The notes below the pieces were generated by a model. The model was not told where the DNA came from, searched no databases, and saw only the letters and a program-made list of their open reading frames with translations. A stretch of 5,973 nt of DNA from Atopostipes sp964624875 (GTDB lineage: Bacteria; Bacillota; Bacilli; Lactobacillales; Carnobacteriaceae_A): contig CAZUZA010000072.1 in assembly GCA_964624875.1 (NCBI GenBank), positions 1 through 5,973 on the forward strand, given 5' to 3'. Numbering within the stretch: the first letter of the stretch is position 1; the number at the start of each line of letters is the position of its first letter. This document shows, in pieces, positions 1-5,859 of this stretch. Position numbers and translations under genes: made by a program.

Positions 1-611
1 ACGTGGTTACGAAAATTGGTGGCTACGATCCGAAAAGTGTCGGGGAAGATATGAACCTGGTGATGCGTCTCCATGAATACCACATCGAAAACGACCTACC
101 TTATGCGATTCGTTATGCACCTGACGCGATTTGTTGGACGCAAGTACCGTTCACTTTCAGAGATGTCGGCAAGCAACGAGCGCGTTGGCATCGTGGTTTA
201 ATTCAAGTCATGTGGCAGCACCGAAACTTTTTCCTAAATGCGAAATATGGATTCGTCAGCTTAGTTTCTTTTATGTACTTTTTTCTGTACGAAGCACTCG
301 CGCCAATTGTCGAGTTGTTGGGGATTTTAATTATCATCTACTCGATTGTGACGCAAACGTTGAACTGGCCGTTCTTCATCGCCATTACAGCTATCTATAC
401 GGTATTCAACATGATGCAAACACAAACATTCTATTTCAGTAATTTCCTCATCAGCAACTTTAATCGCTACCGTTGGGACTACCTGCGCGTGCTCTTCATC
501 TCGCTAAAAGAATTAATCATTTTCAGGCCCTATCTCTTTATGGTGCGTCTCTACGCGGCGATTACCTACAAAGCACGCCTACATAAATGGACAAAAATCA
601 CGAGAGAATAA
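1..611 (+). CDS. Family 2 glycosyltransferase, PgaC/IcaA-like, C-terminal part (5' end outside window)
   Basis: This is the last 202 or so codons of a membrane-bound processive glycosyltransferase; the N-terminal membrane segment and the nucleotide-sugar-binding DxD region lie before the window. Seen in the fragment: an IGGYD segment followed by GED (residues 14-16, with the presumed catalytic-base Asp16), then QRARW at 58-62, the Q-x-x-R-W signature that holds the acceptor or product in processive GT2 enzymes. Three hydrophobic stretches follow (about 83-118, 121-146 and 160-185), consistent with a C-terminal membrane bundle, and the tail is basic. Known family members, such as poly-N-acetylglucosamine synthases, build and export surface polysaccharide at the cytoplasmic membrane. 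The actual sugar cannot be told from this fragment. The frame is open through the left edge, so the GTG at position 3 is an internal Val codon and not a start. It ends with TAA just before a strong terminator, so it is the last gene of its transcript. Confidence 0.85.
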   Translation, partial: VVTKIGGYDPKSVGEDMNLVMRLHEYHIENDLPYAIRYAPDAICWTQVPFTFRDVGKQRARWHRGLIQVMWQHRNFFLNAKYGFVSLVSFMYFFLYEALAPIVELLGILIIIYSIVTQTLNWPFFIAITAIYTVFNMMQTQTFYFSNFLISNFNRYRWDYLRVLFISLKELIIFRPYLFMVRLYAAITYKARLHKWTKITRE

Positions 612-630
612 ACCCCTCTTGGTGAAATGA

Positions 631-658
631 GCACCTGCGCTTGGCGCAGGTGCTTTTT
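631..658 (+). terminator. Rho-independent terminator of the glycosyltransferase gene
   Basis: A perfect 10-bp GC-rich stem (631-640 with 644-653) closes a TTG loop and runs directly into five T residues (654-658). It begins 19 nt after the glycosyltransferase stop codon and points in the same direction, so it ends that transcript. Confidence 0.93.
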
Positions 659-684
659 GGGTGCGTAGGCATATGGGAAAGGGG

Positions 685-848
685 AATCGAGAAGATAAAA
701 TGGATTACCTTCTCGATTACGACTTAATTGAGCCCATAAAACAAGTTATCTTCTTGATTACGACTTAATTGAGCCCATAAAATGGATTATCTTCTTGATT
801 ACGGCCTAATCGAGCCCATAAAATGAATTATCTTCTCGATTTCGGCTT
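685..848. repeat. Four tandem 41-bp repeat units
   Basis: Four contiguous units of exactly 41 bp lie at 685-725, 726-766, 767-807 and 808-848. Each starts AAT(C/T)GAG, has a middle ATAAAA..TTA(T/C)CTTCT segment, and ends near GATTACGACTT. The units are imperfect, with substitutions but no length change. Where units meet, CTCGATT faces AAT(C/T)GAG across a 7-nt loop (for example 712-718 with 726-732), so the array can fold into serial hairpins. In the first unit the two ends are also inverted repeats: 685-698 pairs with 705-718 with a single mismatch. A length of 41 is not a multiple of three and no gene crosses the array, so it is non-coding. Two related units occur at 2025-2103. Confidence 0.93.
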
Positions 849-853
849 CCATC

Positions 854-880
854 AAAAAAACCGTCGCTTTCGACGGTTTT
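854..880 (-). terminator. Terminator of the AT-rich two-gene operon (left copy of the duplicated terminator)
   Basis: A perfect 6-bp stem (861-866 with 871-876) closes a CTTT loop. On the minus strand the hairpin is followed by seven U residues (complement of 854-860), which suits the minus-strand genes at 938-1819. On the plus strand only four T residues follow (877-880), so it may also stop plus-strand read-through weakly. It is nearly identical to the terminator at 2109-2135. Confidence 0.85.
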
Positions 881-937
881 GGGGTTCACTACACAACGAG
901 TTTTTTCTTGAAAAAGGGTTTAATCTTGATCTTTTTT

Positions 938-1141
938 CTATTTATTTTTTAAAAAATTATAGGCAATTGTTAAAAATTGTAAAATAACATATACGATGAT
1001 AATAATTACATATCCTTGGACAATTTTTGTCATTACATTTTGCCATTCGTAAATATTATAATAATTTATTATTTGAATAGCAATAAATAATATTATTCCT
1101 GCTAAAATCAATCCCCAGGAAACATAACGCTTTATTTTCAT
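938..1141 (-). CDS. Small two-helix membrane protein, candidate immunity protein
   Basis: A 67-residue protein with a basic N-terminus (MKIKR), a first hydrophobic helix at about 8-27, a short polar and aromatic loop at 28-40 (with NYYNIYEW), a second hydrophobic helix at about 41-63, and a basic end (KNK). By the positive-inside rule both ends would face the cytoplasm and the loop would face outward. The start is well supported: AAGGAG lies 5 nt before the ATG and overlaps the TAA of the upstream gene, with a 9-nt gap between the genes, so the two are co-transcribed and probably translationally coupled. I recognise no family. A tiny membrane protein directly behind a secreted protein with a hydrophobic segment is the usual layout of a bacteriocin immunity gene, but this is inference from position and topology. 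It could equally be an accessory or export protein. Base composition is very AT-rich, as in its partner. Confidence 0.72.
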   Translation of the reverse strand: MKIKRYVSWGLILAGIILFIAIQIINYYNIYEWQNVMTKIVQGYVIIIIVYVILQFLTIAYNFLKNK

Positions 1142-1146
1142 AATAA

Positions 1147-1152
1147 CTCCTT
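1147..1152 (-). promoter_or_regulatory. Ribosome binding site AAGGAG overlapping the upstream stop codon
   Basis: The complement of CTCCTT reads AAGGAG and ends 5 nt before the ATG at 1141. Its first two bases belong to the TAA stop of the 222-residue gene. This overlap fixes the start of the small gene and suggests coupled translation of the pair. Confidence 0.8.
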
Positions 1153-1819
1153 AAATGTGGTATATATAATCTCCGTATTTATCACCTGTATTAGCTGTAA
1201 AAGACCATATAAAACGATGTTGTGGCCCTCCAAATATTGGGATGTATCTTTGTGTTACGAGATTTAGCGTCCCACCGCTTACAGCAGCAGCAAGAGCAGC
1301 TAATGCGCCTGTTCCCATAGCAGCTATGACTCCAGCTGTTCCTAGTGTTCCTAAATATGCTGAAAGTGCCCCCGCTACTACTGCTACTGAAGTACCCTGT
1401 GCCCATGAAATATAATAGGATTCATTACCTATAGTAGTCCATATACTAGCAGGAGTAAATGAATTTTCTGTATTTGAAGTTTCTGTTAAAACACCTAGTA
1501 TTTCATCGTTGTGGTAAATTGTTGAATCATTTATATTATAATGAATTTTTTCAACAGTTTTATCGTCTTGATTAGTAATATACATAATTCTCTGATTATC
1601 TTCATATTTGTAATCATAAACATATGTAGTACCTTCAATAATAACTTCTTCGCTGTGTTCAACTTCATAAGGATCGGTGATTTCATATTCTTTTTCAATA
1701 CTTATAGGTGACTGAGACGTTGAGTTTGCTAAAACAGTACCTACAGGTGATACAAAATTTCCTGCTAAAATAATAGTAGCACCTGTTCCTAATATAAGTT
1801 TCCTCAGTAAAGGTTTCAT
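1151..1819 (-). CDS. Secreted protein with Gly/Ala-rich hydrophobic segment, candidate bacteriocin-like protein
   Basis: A 222-residue protein with three parts. Residues 1-31 are a typical Sec signal peptide: basic start with K3, R6 and K7, a hydrophobic core at 8-20, and a VLA|NS cleavage site after Ala31. Residues about 32-125 are polar and acidic, with a beta-rich look (TTYVYDYKYE, RIMYITNQ, KIHYNIND). Residues 142-183 are a long Gly/Ala/Val stretch that could span a membrane, followed by a basic and aromatic tail with FGGPQHRFIW and a YGDYIYHI end. There is no Cys, so no disulfide or lanthionine. The start has AAAGGA 11 nt upstream. I do not recognise it with certainty. The plan (signal peptide, polar domain, hydrophobic C-terminal segment, small membrane gene next door) recalls large secreted bacteriocins of the geobacillin 26 type and toxin precursors such as SdpC. 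That resemblance is architectural, not a demonstrated homology. The gene is far more AT-rich than its flanks: 13 G/C of 60 at 1501-1560 against 38 of 60 at 2881-2940. This suggests acquisition by transfer. Confidence 0.8.
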   Translation of the reverse strand: MKPLLRKLILGTGATIILAGNFVSPVGTVLANSTSQSPISIEKEYEITDPYEVEHSEEVIIEGTTYVYDYKYEDNQRIMYITNQDDKTVEKIHYNINDSTIYHNDEILGVLTETSNTENSFTPASIWTTIGNESYYISWAQGTSVAVVAGALSAYLGTLGTAGVIAAMGTGALAALAAAVSGGTLNLVTQRYIPIFGGPQHRFIWSFTANTGDKYGDYIYHI

Positions 1820-1866
1820 AATCGATCAAATCCTTTTCAGTATATTTTGATTTCGCTTACAAAGAA

Positions 1867-1895
1867 AGTGTACCAATAATTAAATCTATTCACAA
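1867..1895 (-). promoter_or_regulatory. Possible sigma-A promoter of the AT-rich operon
   Basis: On the minus strand, TTGTGA (1890-1895) and TACACT (1867-1872) are separated by exactly 17 bp. Each matches four of six consensus positions. It lies about 50 bp upstream of the ATG at 1819. A second -10-like hexamer, TATACT, lies closer to the start (around 1839-1844) but has no good -35. Both are weak matches. Confidence 0.35.
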
Positions 1896-2024
1896 CTGTA
1901 GTAGGCCCTCAACTAGCAGTATTATATTTTTTTTCTATCCCCTAGAAAGAACTTTTAAGAGGTTTTAGTTAGTTGTTAGGGTGGTTAGCCTTAACCAAGC
2001 GATAGTGATCCTGTCAATAGTTTG

Positions 2025-2103
2025 AATCGTGCTCAAATGGATTATCTTCTCGATTACATTCTAATCGAGCACATAAATTTGATTATCTTCTCGATTCCGG
2101 CTT
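2025..2103. repeat. Two further copies of the 41-bp unit
   Basis: 2025-2062 is a 38-bp unit that has lost about three bases in its first part; 2063-2103 is a full 41-bp unit. Both match the array at 685-848 and have the same orientation. At their junction CTCGATT (2049-2055) and AATCGAG (2063-2069) form perfect 7-bp arms. The block 2063-2135 matches 808-879 through the end of the terminator stem; I count seven substitutions and one 1-bp indel. The rest of the gene-free interval 1820-2139 holds the probable operon promoter and, near 1984-1997, a short GGTTA/TAACC inverted repeat. I see nothing else there. Confidence 0.9.
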
Positions 2104-2108
2104 CCATC

Positions 2109-2135
2109 AAAAAAAACCGCCACTTTCGACGGTTT
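2109..2135 (-). terminator. Terminator of the dipeptidase gene (right copy of the duplicated terminator)
   Basis: Read on the minus strand, AAACCG pairs with CGGTTT (2130-2135 with 2114-2119), and the inner bases continue the stem through two G-U wobbles and one C-G pair around an AAAG loop. The stem overlaps the start of the U-run given by the eight A residues at 2109-2116. On the plus strand the same two wobble positions (2120/2129 and 2122/2127) are mismatches, so the element works best for minus-strand RNA. It starts 4 nt after the dipeptidase stop codon. Confidence 0.85.
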
Positions 2136-2139
2136 CCTA

Positions 2140-3123
2140 TCACTTCTCAAAAATACGCATAGCATTTTGATAAGCGAGTTTTTCAATGCGTGCAATTGGC
2201 CAGCCATCCGCATCTAATGCTTCAAATAAGCGAGGCATTTTAGCTGGTGAGTCCAACTCAATTTCTCCACTCGTGCCATCAAAATCAGTCCCAATCGCCA
2301 ACACCTCTTCGCCACCGATTTGATAAATGTGATTTAGGTGACGCACCATATCTTCAATCGTCGATTGATCACTATTGGTGCGCAAAAATCCAGGTGCGAT
2401 ACAAATACCAACAACTCCACCCGTTTCTGCAATCCCACGTATATGCACATCCGCTAAATTTCGCGAATGCATCGCCATCTCACGCGCATTCGAGTGCGAG
2501 GCGACTACGGGATTTTTCGCGAGCTTCAAAACATCCGCTATCCCACCATCATTCAAATGCGATACATCTATAATGATGCCCAGCTCATCCATATACGCTA
2601 CACCCTCCATTCCAAAAGGCTTCAACCCTTGCGCATTTATGAAAGCATCTGCGCTATTGGGGTAGCCAAAACAATTCTCTTCATTCCAGATTAAGCCAAT
2701 CATCTGGAAACCTTGGTCATAGAAGCGCTCGATCTTTTCTAGCGAATTGTCGACAGCGCGAGCATCCTCGAGGGTCAGTATCGCCGAAATCCTACCCGCT
2801 GCAGCATTTTCACGAATATCTTTTGCGCTTTTAGCCCAAGCGATTGTGTTTGAATGCTTCGCGATTTCCCGCTGAAGACGCGCCACGGCCAGGTCGATGT
2901 ACGCTAGGTCTTCTGCCGGAGTGGTCGGACTAAAGGCCTGCTGCACCGAAAGCCGATCAAATTTGGCGTTCGGCAACCAAACCGCAAAACTCTGAGCTAG
3001 CGCGTTCCCTTCCTGAAGTCGCTTCAAGTCAACGTGTGTCGCTGGATTTTCATAAAGCGAAGACGCATCTCCCTGCTGTAAAATATGTAAAATTGTATCC
3101 GCATGTAAATCAAAATATTTCAT
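2140..3123 (-). CDS. Dipeptidase of the M19 (membrane/renal dipeptidase) family
   Basis: Family M19 zinc peptidases hydrolyse dipeptides, including ones with D-residues at the C-terminal position, using a binuclear zinc site in a TIM barrel. The zinc ligands are visible (numbering from the GTG option): H8 and D10 in LHAD, bridging E120 in LTLED, H190 in DVSH and H211 in ASHS. D281 in GTDFDG is the conserved acid base, and R222 in SRN matches the substrate-binding Arg. The length of about 327 residues is normal for bacterial members. There is no signal peptide, so it should be cytoplasmic. A GTG at 3126 and an ATG at 3123 are adjacent in frame; GGAG lies 6 nt before the GTG and 9 nt before the ATG. 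I prefer the ATG. A TAAAAT at 3156-3161 (minus) may be its -10, with no convincing -35. It is transcribed alone, divergently from the epimerase gene and ending at its own terminator. Likely role: dipeptide scavenging. Confidence 0.92.
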   Translation of the reverse strand: MKYFDLHADTILHILQQGDASSLYENPATHVDLKRLQEGNALAQSFAVWLPNAKFDRLSVQQAFSPTTPAEDLAYIDLAVARLQREIAKHSNTIAWAKSAKDIRENAAAGRISAILTLEDARAVDNSLEKIERFYDQGFQMIGLIWNEENCFGYPNSADAFINAQGLKPFGMEGVAYMDELGIIIDVSHLNDGGIADVLKLAKNPVVASHSNAREMAMHSRNLADVHIRGIAETGGVVGICIAPGFLRTNSDQSTIEDMVRHLNHIYQIGGEEVLAIGTDFDGTSGEIELDSPAKMPRLFEALDADGWPIARIEKLAYQNAMRIFEK

Positions 3124-3202
3124 CACTGTTTTCTCCGTTCCTTTTCAATACGCCTATTTTACCGGAAATCTGACCACTTCACTCATCTTTTTTTCCTAGA
3201 CA

Positions 3203-3211
3203 TGTTATAAT
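3203..3211 (+). promoter_or_regulatory. Extended -10 promoter of the epimerase gene
   Basis: TGTTATAAT contains a perfect TATAAT (3206-3211) preceded by the TGn extension. No good -35 is present at the usual distance, which is common for extended -10 promoters. It lies 30 bp before the ATG at 3242, leaving a short leader that contains GGAGGA at 3230-3235, 6 nt from the start. Confidence 0.7.
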
Positions 3212-3241
3212 TCGAACAAATAAAAAATTGGAGGACTTCGC

Positions 3242-4135
3242 ATGATTACGCTAGAAAACGAACACCTGACCGTAAAAATAAACACATTTGGGGCCGAGCT
3301 CGCCTCCGTCATCGATCGCCAGACAAGTTACGAATTCATGTGGCAAGCCGATCCTGAGTTTTGGGGCCGTCAAGCCCCCGTGCTATTCCCGATTGTCGGT
3401 CGCCTGAAGGACGATCAGTTCAAGTACGAAGAACATCTTTATGAAATGACCCAGCATGGCTTTGCGAGAGATTCCGTATTTGAGGTCGTAGAGAGTACGG
3501 AGCAGACGGCGCTCTTTAAATTGACGAGCAGTGATGAGACGAAAAAGGTCTATCCATTCGATTTTGAATTATATATTCAGTATAAGCTCAGCCAAAAATC
3601 AGTTGTGACGAAATATAAAGTCGTGAATACAGCTGATGCAGATGCCATGTATTATGCAATTGGTGGCCATCCAGCCTTTAATGTTTCGCAGAAAATGACT
3701 GAAGAGGGTGAGTTAGAGTTCGACCAAGTGAGTTTTCAGATTCAGCCAGAAACACCCGTCCGTTATTTTCCATTAAGTGAAGGGGGACTCATCAAGAATC
3801 AGGAGATGCAGGAAGTTTCTTTCGGTGAAGTAGAAGTGACGCATGATACGTTTGAAGACGATGCGTTAGTTTTTGAAATGGGTGAATCGAAGACGATTGT
3901 ACTAAAAGACAAAGCCAATCACGTTGAAATCCGAATGCAGACAGCGAATCTACCGTATCTTGGCATTTGGTCGCCGTATCCAAAACGTGGGAGCTTTGTG
4001 TGTATCGAACCATGGGCAGGCATAGCGGATGCTGAAGATACAGATGGCGAATTTGTCGATAAAATTGGTATCAATATGTTAGCGCCCTTAGAAGAGAAGG
4101 TGCACGAATACCACACAACCTTCATTAAAGAATAA
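3242..4135 (+). CDS. Aldose 1-epimerase family protein (LacX-like)
   Basis: A 297-residue protein of the galactose-mutarotase superfamily, in the LacX-like branch. Family members interconvert alpha and beta anomers of aldoses or sugar phosphates with a His general acid and a Glu general base in a beta-sandwich. Visible signatures in order: PIVGR at 50-54 with sugar-binding Arg54, TQHGFAR at 70-76 with His72, GGHPAFN at 141-147 with the probable catalytic His143, and CIEPWAG at 254-260 with the probable catalytic Glu256. No signal peptide is present, so it is cytoplasmic. The start is clear: GGAGGA 6 nt upstream and an extended -10 promoter before it. It is monocistronic and convergent with the pseudouridine synthase gene. 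No sugar operon surrounds it, so the natural substrate (galactose, glucose or a sugar phosphate) cannot be inferred. The name lacX is not given because there is no lac operon here. Confidence 0.92.
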   Translation: MITLENEHLTVKINTFGAELASVIDRQTSYEFMWQADPEFWGRQAPVLFPIVGRLKDDQFKYEEHLYEMTQHGFARDSVFEVVESTEQTALFKLTSSDETKKVYPFDFELYIQYKLSQKSVVTKYKVVNTADADAMYYAIGGHPAFNVSQKMTEEGELEFDQVSFQIQPETPVRYFPLSEGGLIKNQEMQEVSFGEVEVTHDTFEDDALVFEMGESKTIVLKDKANHVEIRMQTANLPYLGIWSPYPKRGSFVCIEPWAGIADAEDTDGEFVDKIGINMLAPLEEKVHEYHTTFIKE

Positions 4136-4185
4136 CGAAACAGACACTGTCGAAAATATGTATGGGATTTTCCACATCCAAATAT

Positions 4186-4237
4186 AAAAAAACGCAATAC
4201 TTCTGGCTGCTTTCACAGCTTTAGGCATTGCGTTTTT
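4186..4237. terminator. Bidirectional terminator between convergent genes
   Basis: An 11-bp perfect stem (4188-4198 with 4227-4237), AAAAACGCAAT against its complement, gives a U-run on either strand. The 28-nt loop carries its own small hairpin (4205-4209 with 4216-4220). It sits between the stop of the epimerase gene (4135, plus) and the stop of the pseudouridine synthase gene (4246, minus) and can end both transcripts. Confidence 0.88.
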
Positions 4238-4245
4238 ACTTATTT

Positions 4246-5196
4246 TTATCGAACTATTCGGTAGAAACTCTTTGGTGGTTTCACGGTATAGCGAACCAAT
4301 TTATCTGTTCGCGGATGAATGAACGATAAAGTAGTTGCGTGTAATCCTAAACGTTTCAATGGATTCGTTTTGGCACCATACTTTTTATCACGTGCAATCG
4401 GGTGTCCGATATCTTGTAAATGCACACGGATTTGATTCTTACGTCCTGTTTCTAATTCCACTTCTAGTAAGGAGTATTCATCATTACCTTCAAGTTTCTT
4501 GTAATGTGTAATCGCATGTTTTCCACCATCATCATATGGGCTTGAATACACACGCATTGCTTCGTTCTCTGTTAACCAAGAAGAAATAGTACCTTCTTGC
4601 TTACGAACATTTCCTTCAACTAAGGCAGTATACGTACGTTCTTTTACCACGTCATGCCAGTTGTTTTGGAGCTTTTGCTGTACTTCTTCCGTCTTCGCAT
4701 AAATCATTACACCAGAAGTGTCACGATCTAAACGGTGAACAATAAACACATGATTCTTAGGGTTGTCTGCTTTGACATACTCGTTCAATTGTCTGTATGC
4801 ATTCGGCTCATTCGGCTTTAAACCAGCCATCGATAAAACACCAGGGTCTTTATCAATCACTATTAAATCTTGGTCTTCATGAATAATACGAATTCCAGTT
4901 AGTGCCATTTTCTTTTTTGAAGCTTTATTGCTTAAAATTTCAACAGTCGTTCCAGGTTCTAATGGGTGGTTGTGTTGTGTAACTCTACGGCCATCCACGC
5001 TTACCTGACCACGTGTCAAGATTGATTTCACCGAGTTACGGCTTTTATTGTTTAAAGTTTTAAGTAAAAAAGGAAGTAGTGTCGTCGATTCTTCAATTTC
5101 ATAAGTGAATGTATCTTTCTCTCTAATGGGTCTCACTCTTTCGTTATAATTTCGTGCGTCAATTTCCAGTACGTACATAGTAAGAATACCATACAT
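4246..5196 (-). CDS. RluA-family RNA pseudouridine synthase
   Basis: Converts specific uridines in rRNA or tRNA to pseudouridine. From the first ATG it has 316 residues: an S4-like RNA-binding domain at about 35-92 (SRNSVKSILTRGQVSVDGR), then the catalytic domain with HRLDRDTSG at 154-162, where Asp157 is the nucleophile, and TGRKNQIRVHL at 250-260. GHPIARDKKYG near 264-274 and LGLHA at 283-287 are further family motifs. The protein is cytoplasmic and complete. The target uridine cannot be told from sequence; bacteria carry several paralogues. The start is uncertain. ATG at 5196 and ATG at 5178 are both in frame, neither has a recognisable Shine-Dalgarno sequence, and family similarity begins only around residue 28 (DTFTYEI). 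A GTG at 5136 is a third, equally unsupported option. It has its own terminator and is separated by another terminator from the upstream gene, so it is probably transcribed alone from the 5197-5253 interval, where I see no convincing promoter. Confidence 0.93.
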   Translation of the reverse strand: MYGILTMYVLEIDARNYNERVRPIREKDTFTYEIEESTTLLPFLLKTLNNKSRNSVKSILTRGQVSVDGRRVTQHNHPLEPGTTVEILSNKASKKKMALTGIRIIHEDQDLIVIDKDPGVLSMAGLKPNEPNAYRQLNEYVKADNPKNHVFIVHRLDRDTSGVMIYAKTEEVQQKLQNNWHDVVKERTYTALVEGNVRKQEGTISSWLTENEAMRVYSSPYDDGGKHAITHYKKLEGNDEYSLLEVELETGRKNQIRVHLQDIGHPIARDKKYGAKTNPLKRLGLHATTLSFIHPRTDKLVRYTVKPPKSFYRIVR

Positions 5197-5253
5197 CTGT
5201 AGCTGGAAGAACCCTTATCCTGCGTAAGTTTCAAATAGTTTGTGCAATACATT

Positions 5254-5301
5254 AAAAAAATCCCCATCAATGATTCAGAGGTGATGAATACTTGACGGGG
5301 A
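5254..5301 (-). terminator. Terminator of the RibD-C-family gene
   Basis: TCCCCATCAA (5261-5270) pairs with TTGACGGGGA (5292-5301). The single A/C mismatch on the plus strand becomes a G-U wobble on the minus strand. An inner stem, ATTCA (5273-5277) with TGAAT (5285-5289), extends the hairpin. Seven U residues follow on the minus strand (complement of 5254-5260). It begins 15 nt after the stop codon of the gene at 5317. Confidence 0.85.
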
Positions 5302-5316
5302 ATGAATTTTATTAAA

Positions 5317-5859
5317 TTAACGCTCTTTCACCGTATAGCGAATCCAAACGGTACCCGATTCTAAAGCTTCGACTGCTTTTAACTCAAAAGCACGGGCTTC
5401 AATCGATGAATAAGGTTCTCTTGCATAGAAGAAACGATGACCATCGGGATCAGCATTGGCAATTGGAGCCATAATCATGCTGACTTCATCAACCAAATCG
5501 TTTTGTAAAAATGACCAGTTCAACGTACCGCCACCACCGACCATCATACGTTCGATACCAAACTTCGTATATAGTTTATCCAGCATCACTTCATAATCAA
5601 TTTGTTTTTCACCAGCAATGATATAAGAAATGTTTTTTCTTCGTAAAAAATCTTTATATGCATTCGAAGCGGCTTCCGTTAAAATTTCAACAACGTGTGA
5701 ATCGACGCCACCGTAAGGGGAGAAGTTCTCTTCAAAAGCTAACTCACCACGAGGAACAATGGATAAATAATACATTGGCGCATCTGCTACAGCGATATAA
5801 TCTCCTTCAGGAACTGTTGGTGCATCTTCATTTACATCTGGCTCTTTGTAAAATGTCAT
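5317..5859 (-). CDS. RibD C-terminal / dihydrofolate reductase family protein, N-terminally truncated (probable pseudogene)
   Basis: Relatives are NAD(P)H-dependent reductases with the fold of the RibD C-terminal domain and dihydrofolate reductase; many have no assigned substrate. The 180 residues from the ATG at 5859 hold the C-terminal two thirds: PDVNEDAPTVPEGDYIA near 7-23, SYIIAGE at 78-84, GIERMMVGGGGTLN at 101-114 (the Gly-rich cofactor loop), LVDEVS at 122-127 and GTVWIRY at 169-175. Complete relatives carry about 60 more N-terminal residues with an SLDGKI-type motif. Here the frame stays recognisable upstream of the ATG (NIQGYLNGKNTTEDN, matching the family's G-x-T-T/M-E region) until an in-frame TAG at 5911-5913. 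Between that TAG and the ATG at 5859 there is no ATG, GTG or TTG, and the ATG has no clear ribosome binding site. So either the gene is broken by a nonsense change or only a shortened product is made, lacking part of the cofactor and substrate pocket. A sequencing error at the TAG is a third possibility. Confidence 0.75.
   Translation of the reverse strand: MTFYKEPDVNEDAPTVPEGDYIAVADAPMYYLSIVPRGELAFEENFSPYGGVDSHVVEILTEAASNAYKDFLRRKNISYIIAGEKQIDYEVMLDKLYTKFGIERMMVGGGGTLNWSFLQNDLVDEVSMIMAPIANADPDGHRFFYAREPYSSIEARAFELKAVEALESGTVWIRYTVKER

Noticed and set aside
131..442. Open frame of 103 codons overlapping the glycosyltransferase
   Set aside because: Same strand, different frame, no family features, and fully covered by a frame with clear GT2 motifs.
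685..848. CRISPR array
   Set aside because: The 41-bp units are directly contiguous with no unique spacers, the copies vary along their whole length, and no cas genes are present.
1191..1406. Open frame of 71 codons on the minus strand inside the 222-residue gene
   Set aside because: It is read in another frame of the Gly/Ala-rich segment, gives a Ser/Cys-rich low-complexity product and has no ribosome binding site; a shadow of the real gene.
1981..2000. Possible operator or terminator at the GGTTA/TAACC inverted repeat
   Set aside because: The stem is only 5 bp with no U-run, lies well upstream of the likely promoter and has no second copy; chance is a sufficient explanation.
880..2024. 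Insertion sequence or transposon carrying the two AT-rich genes
   Set aside because: No transposase, no terminal inverted repeats and no short target-site duplication are visible; only the longer direct repeat modules flank the region.
2247..2694. Three overlapping plus-strand frames opposite the dipeptidase gene
   Set aside because: Antisense shadows of a gene whose metal ligands are all in place; their products look like low-complexity sequence.
3792..4197. Two minus-strand frames opposite the end of the epimerase gene
   Set aside because: Antisense to a well-supported gene; one runs through the bidirectional terminator region, and neither has family features.
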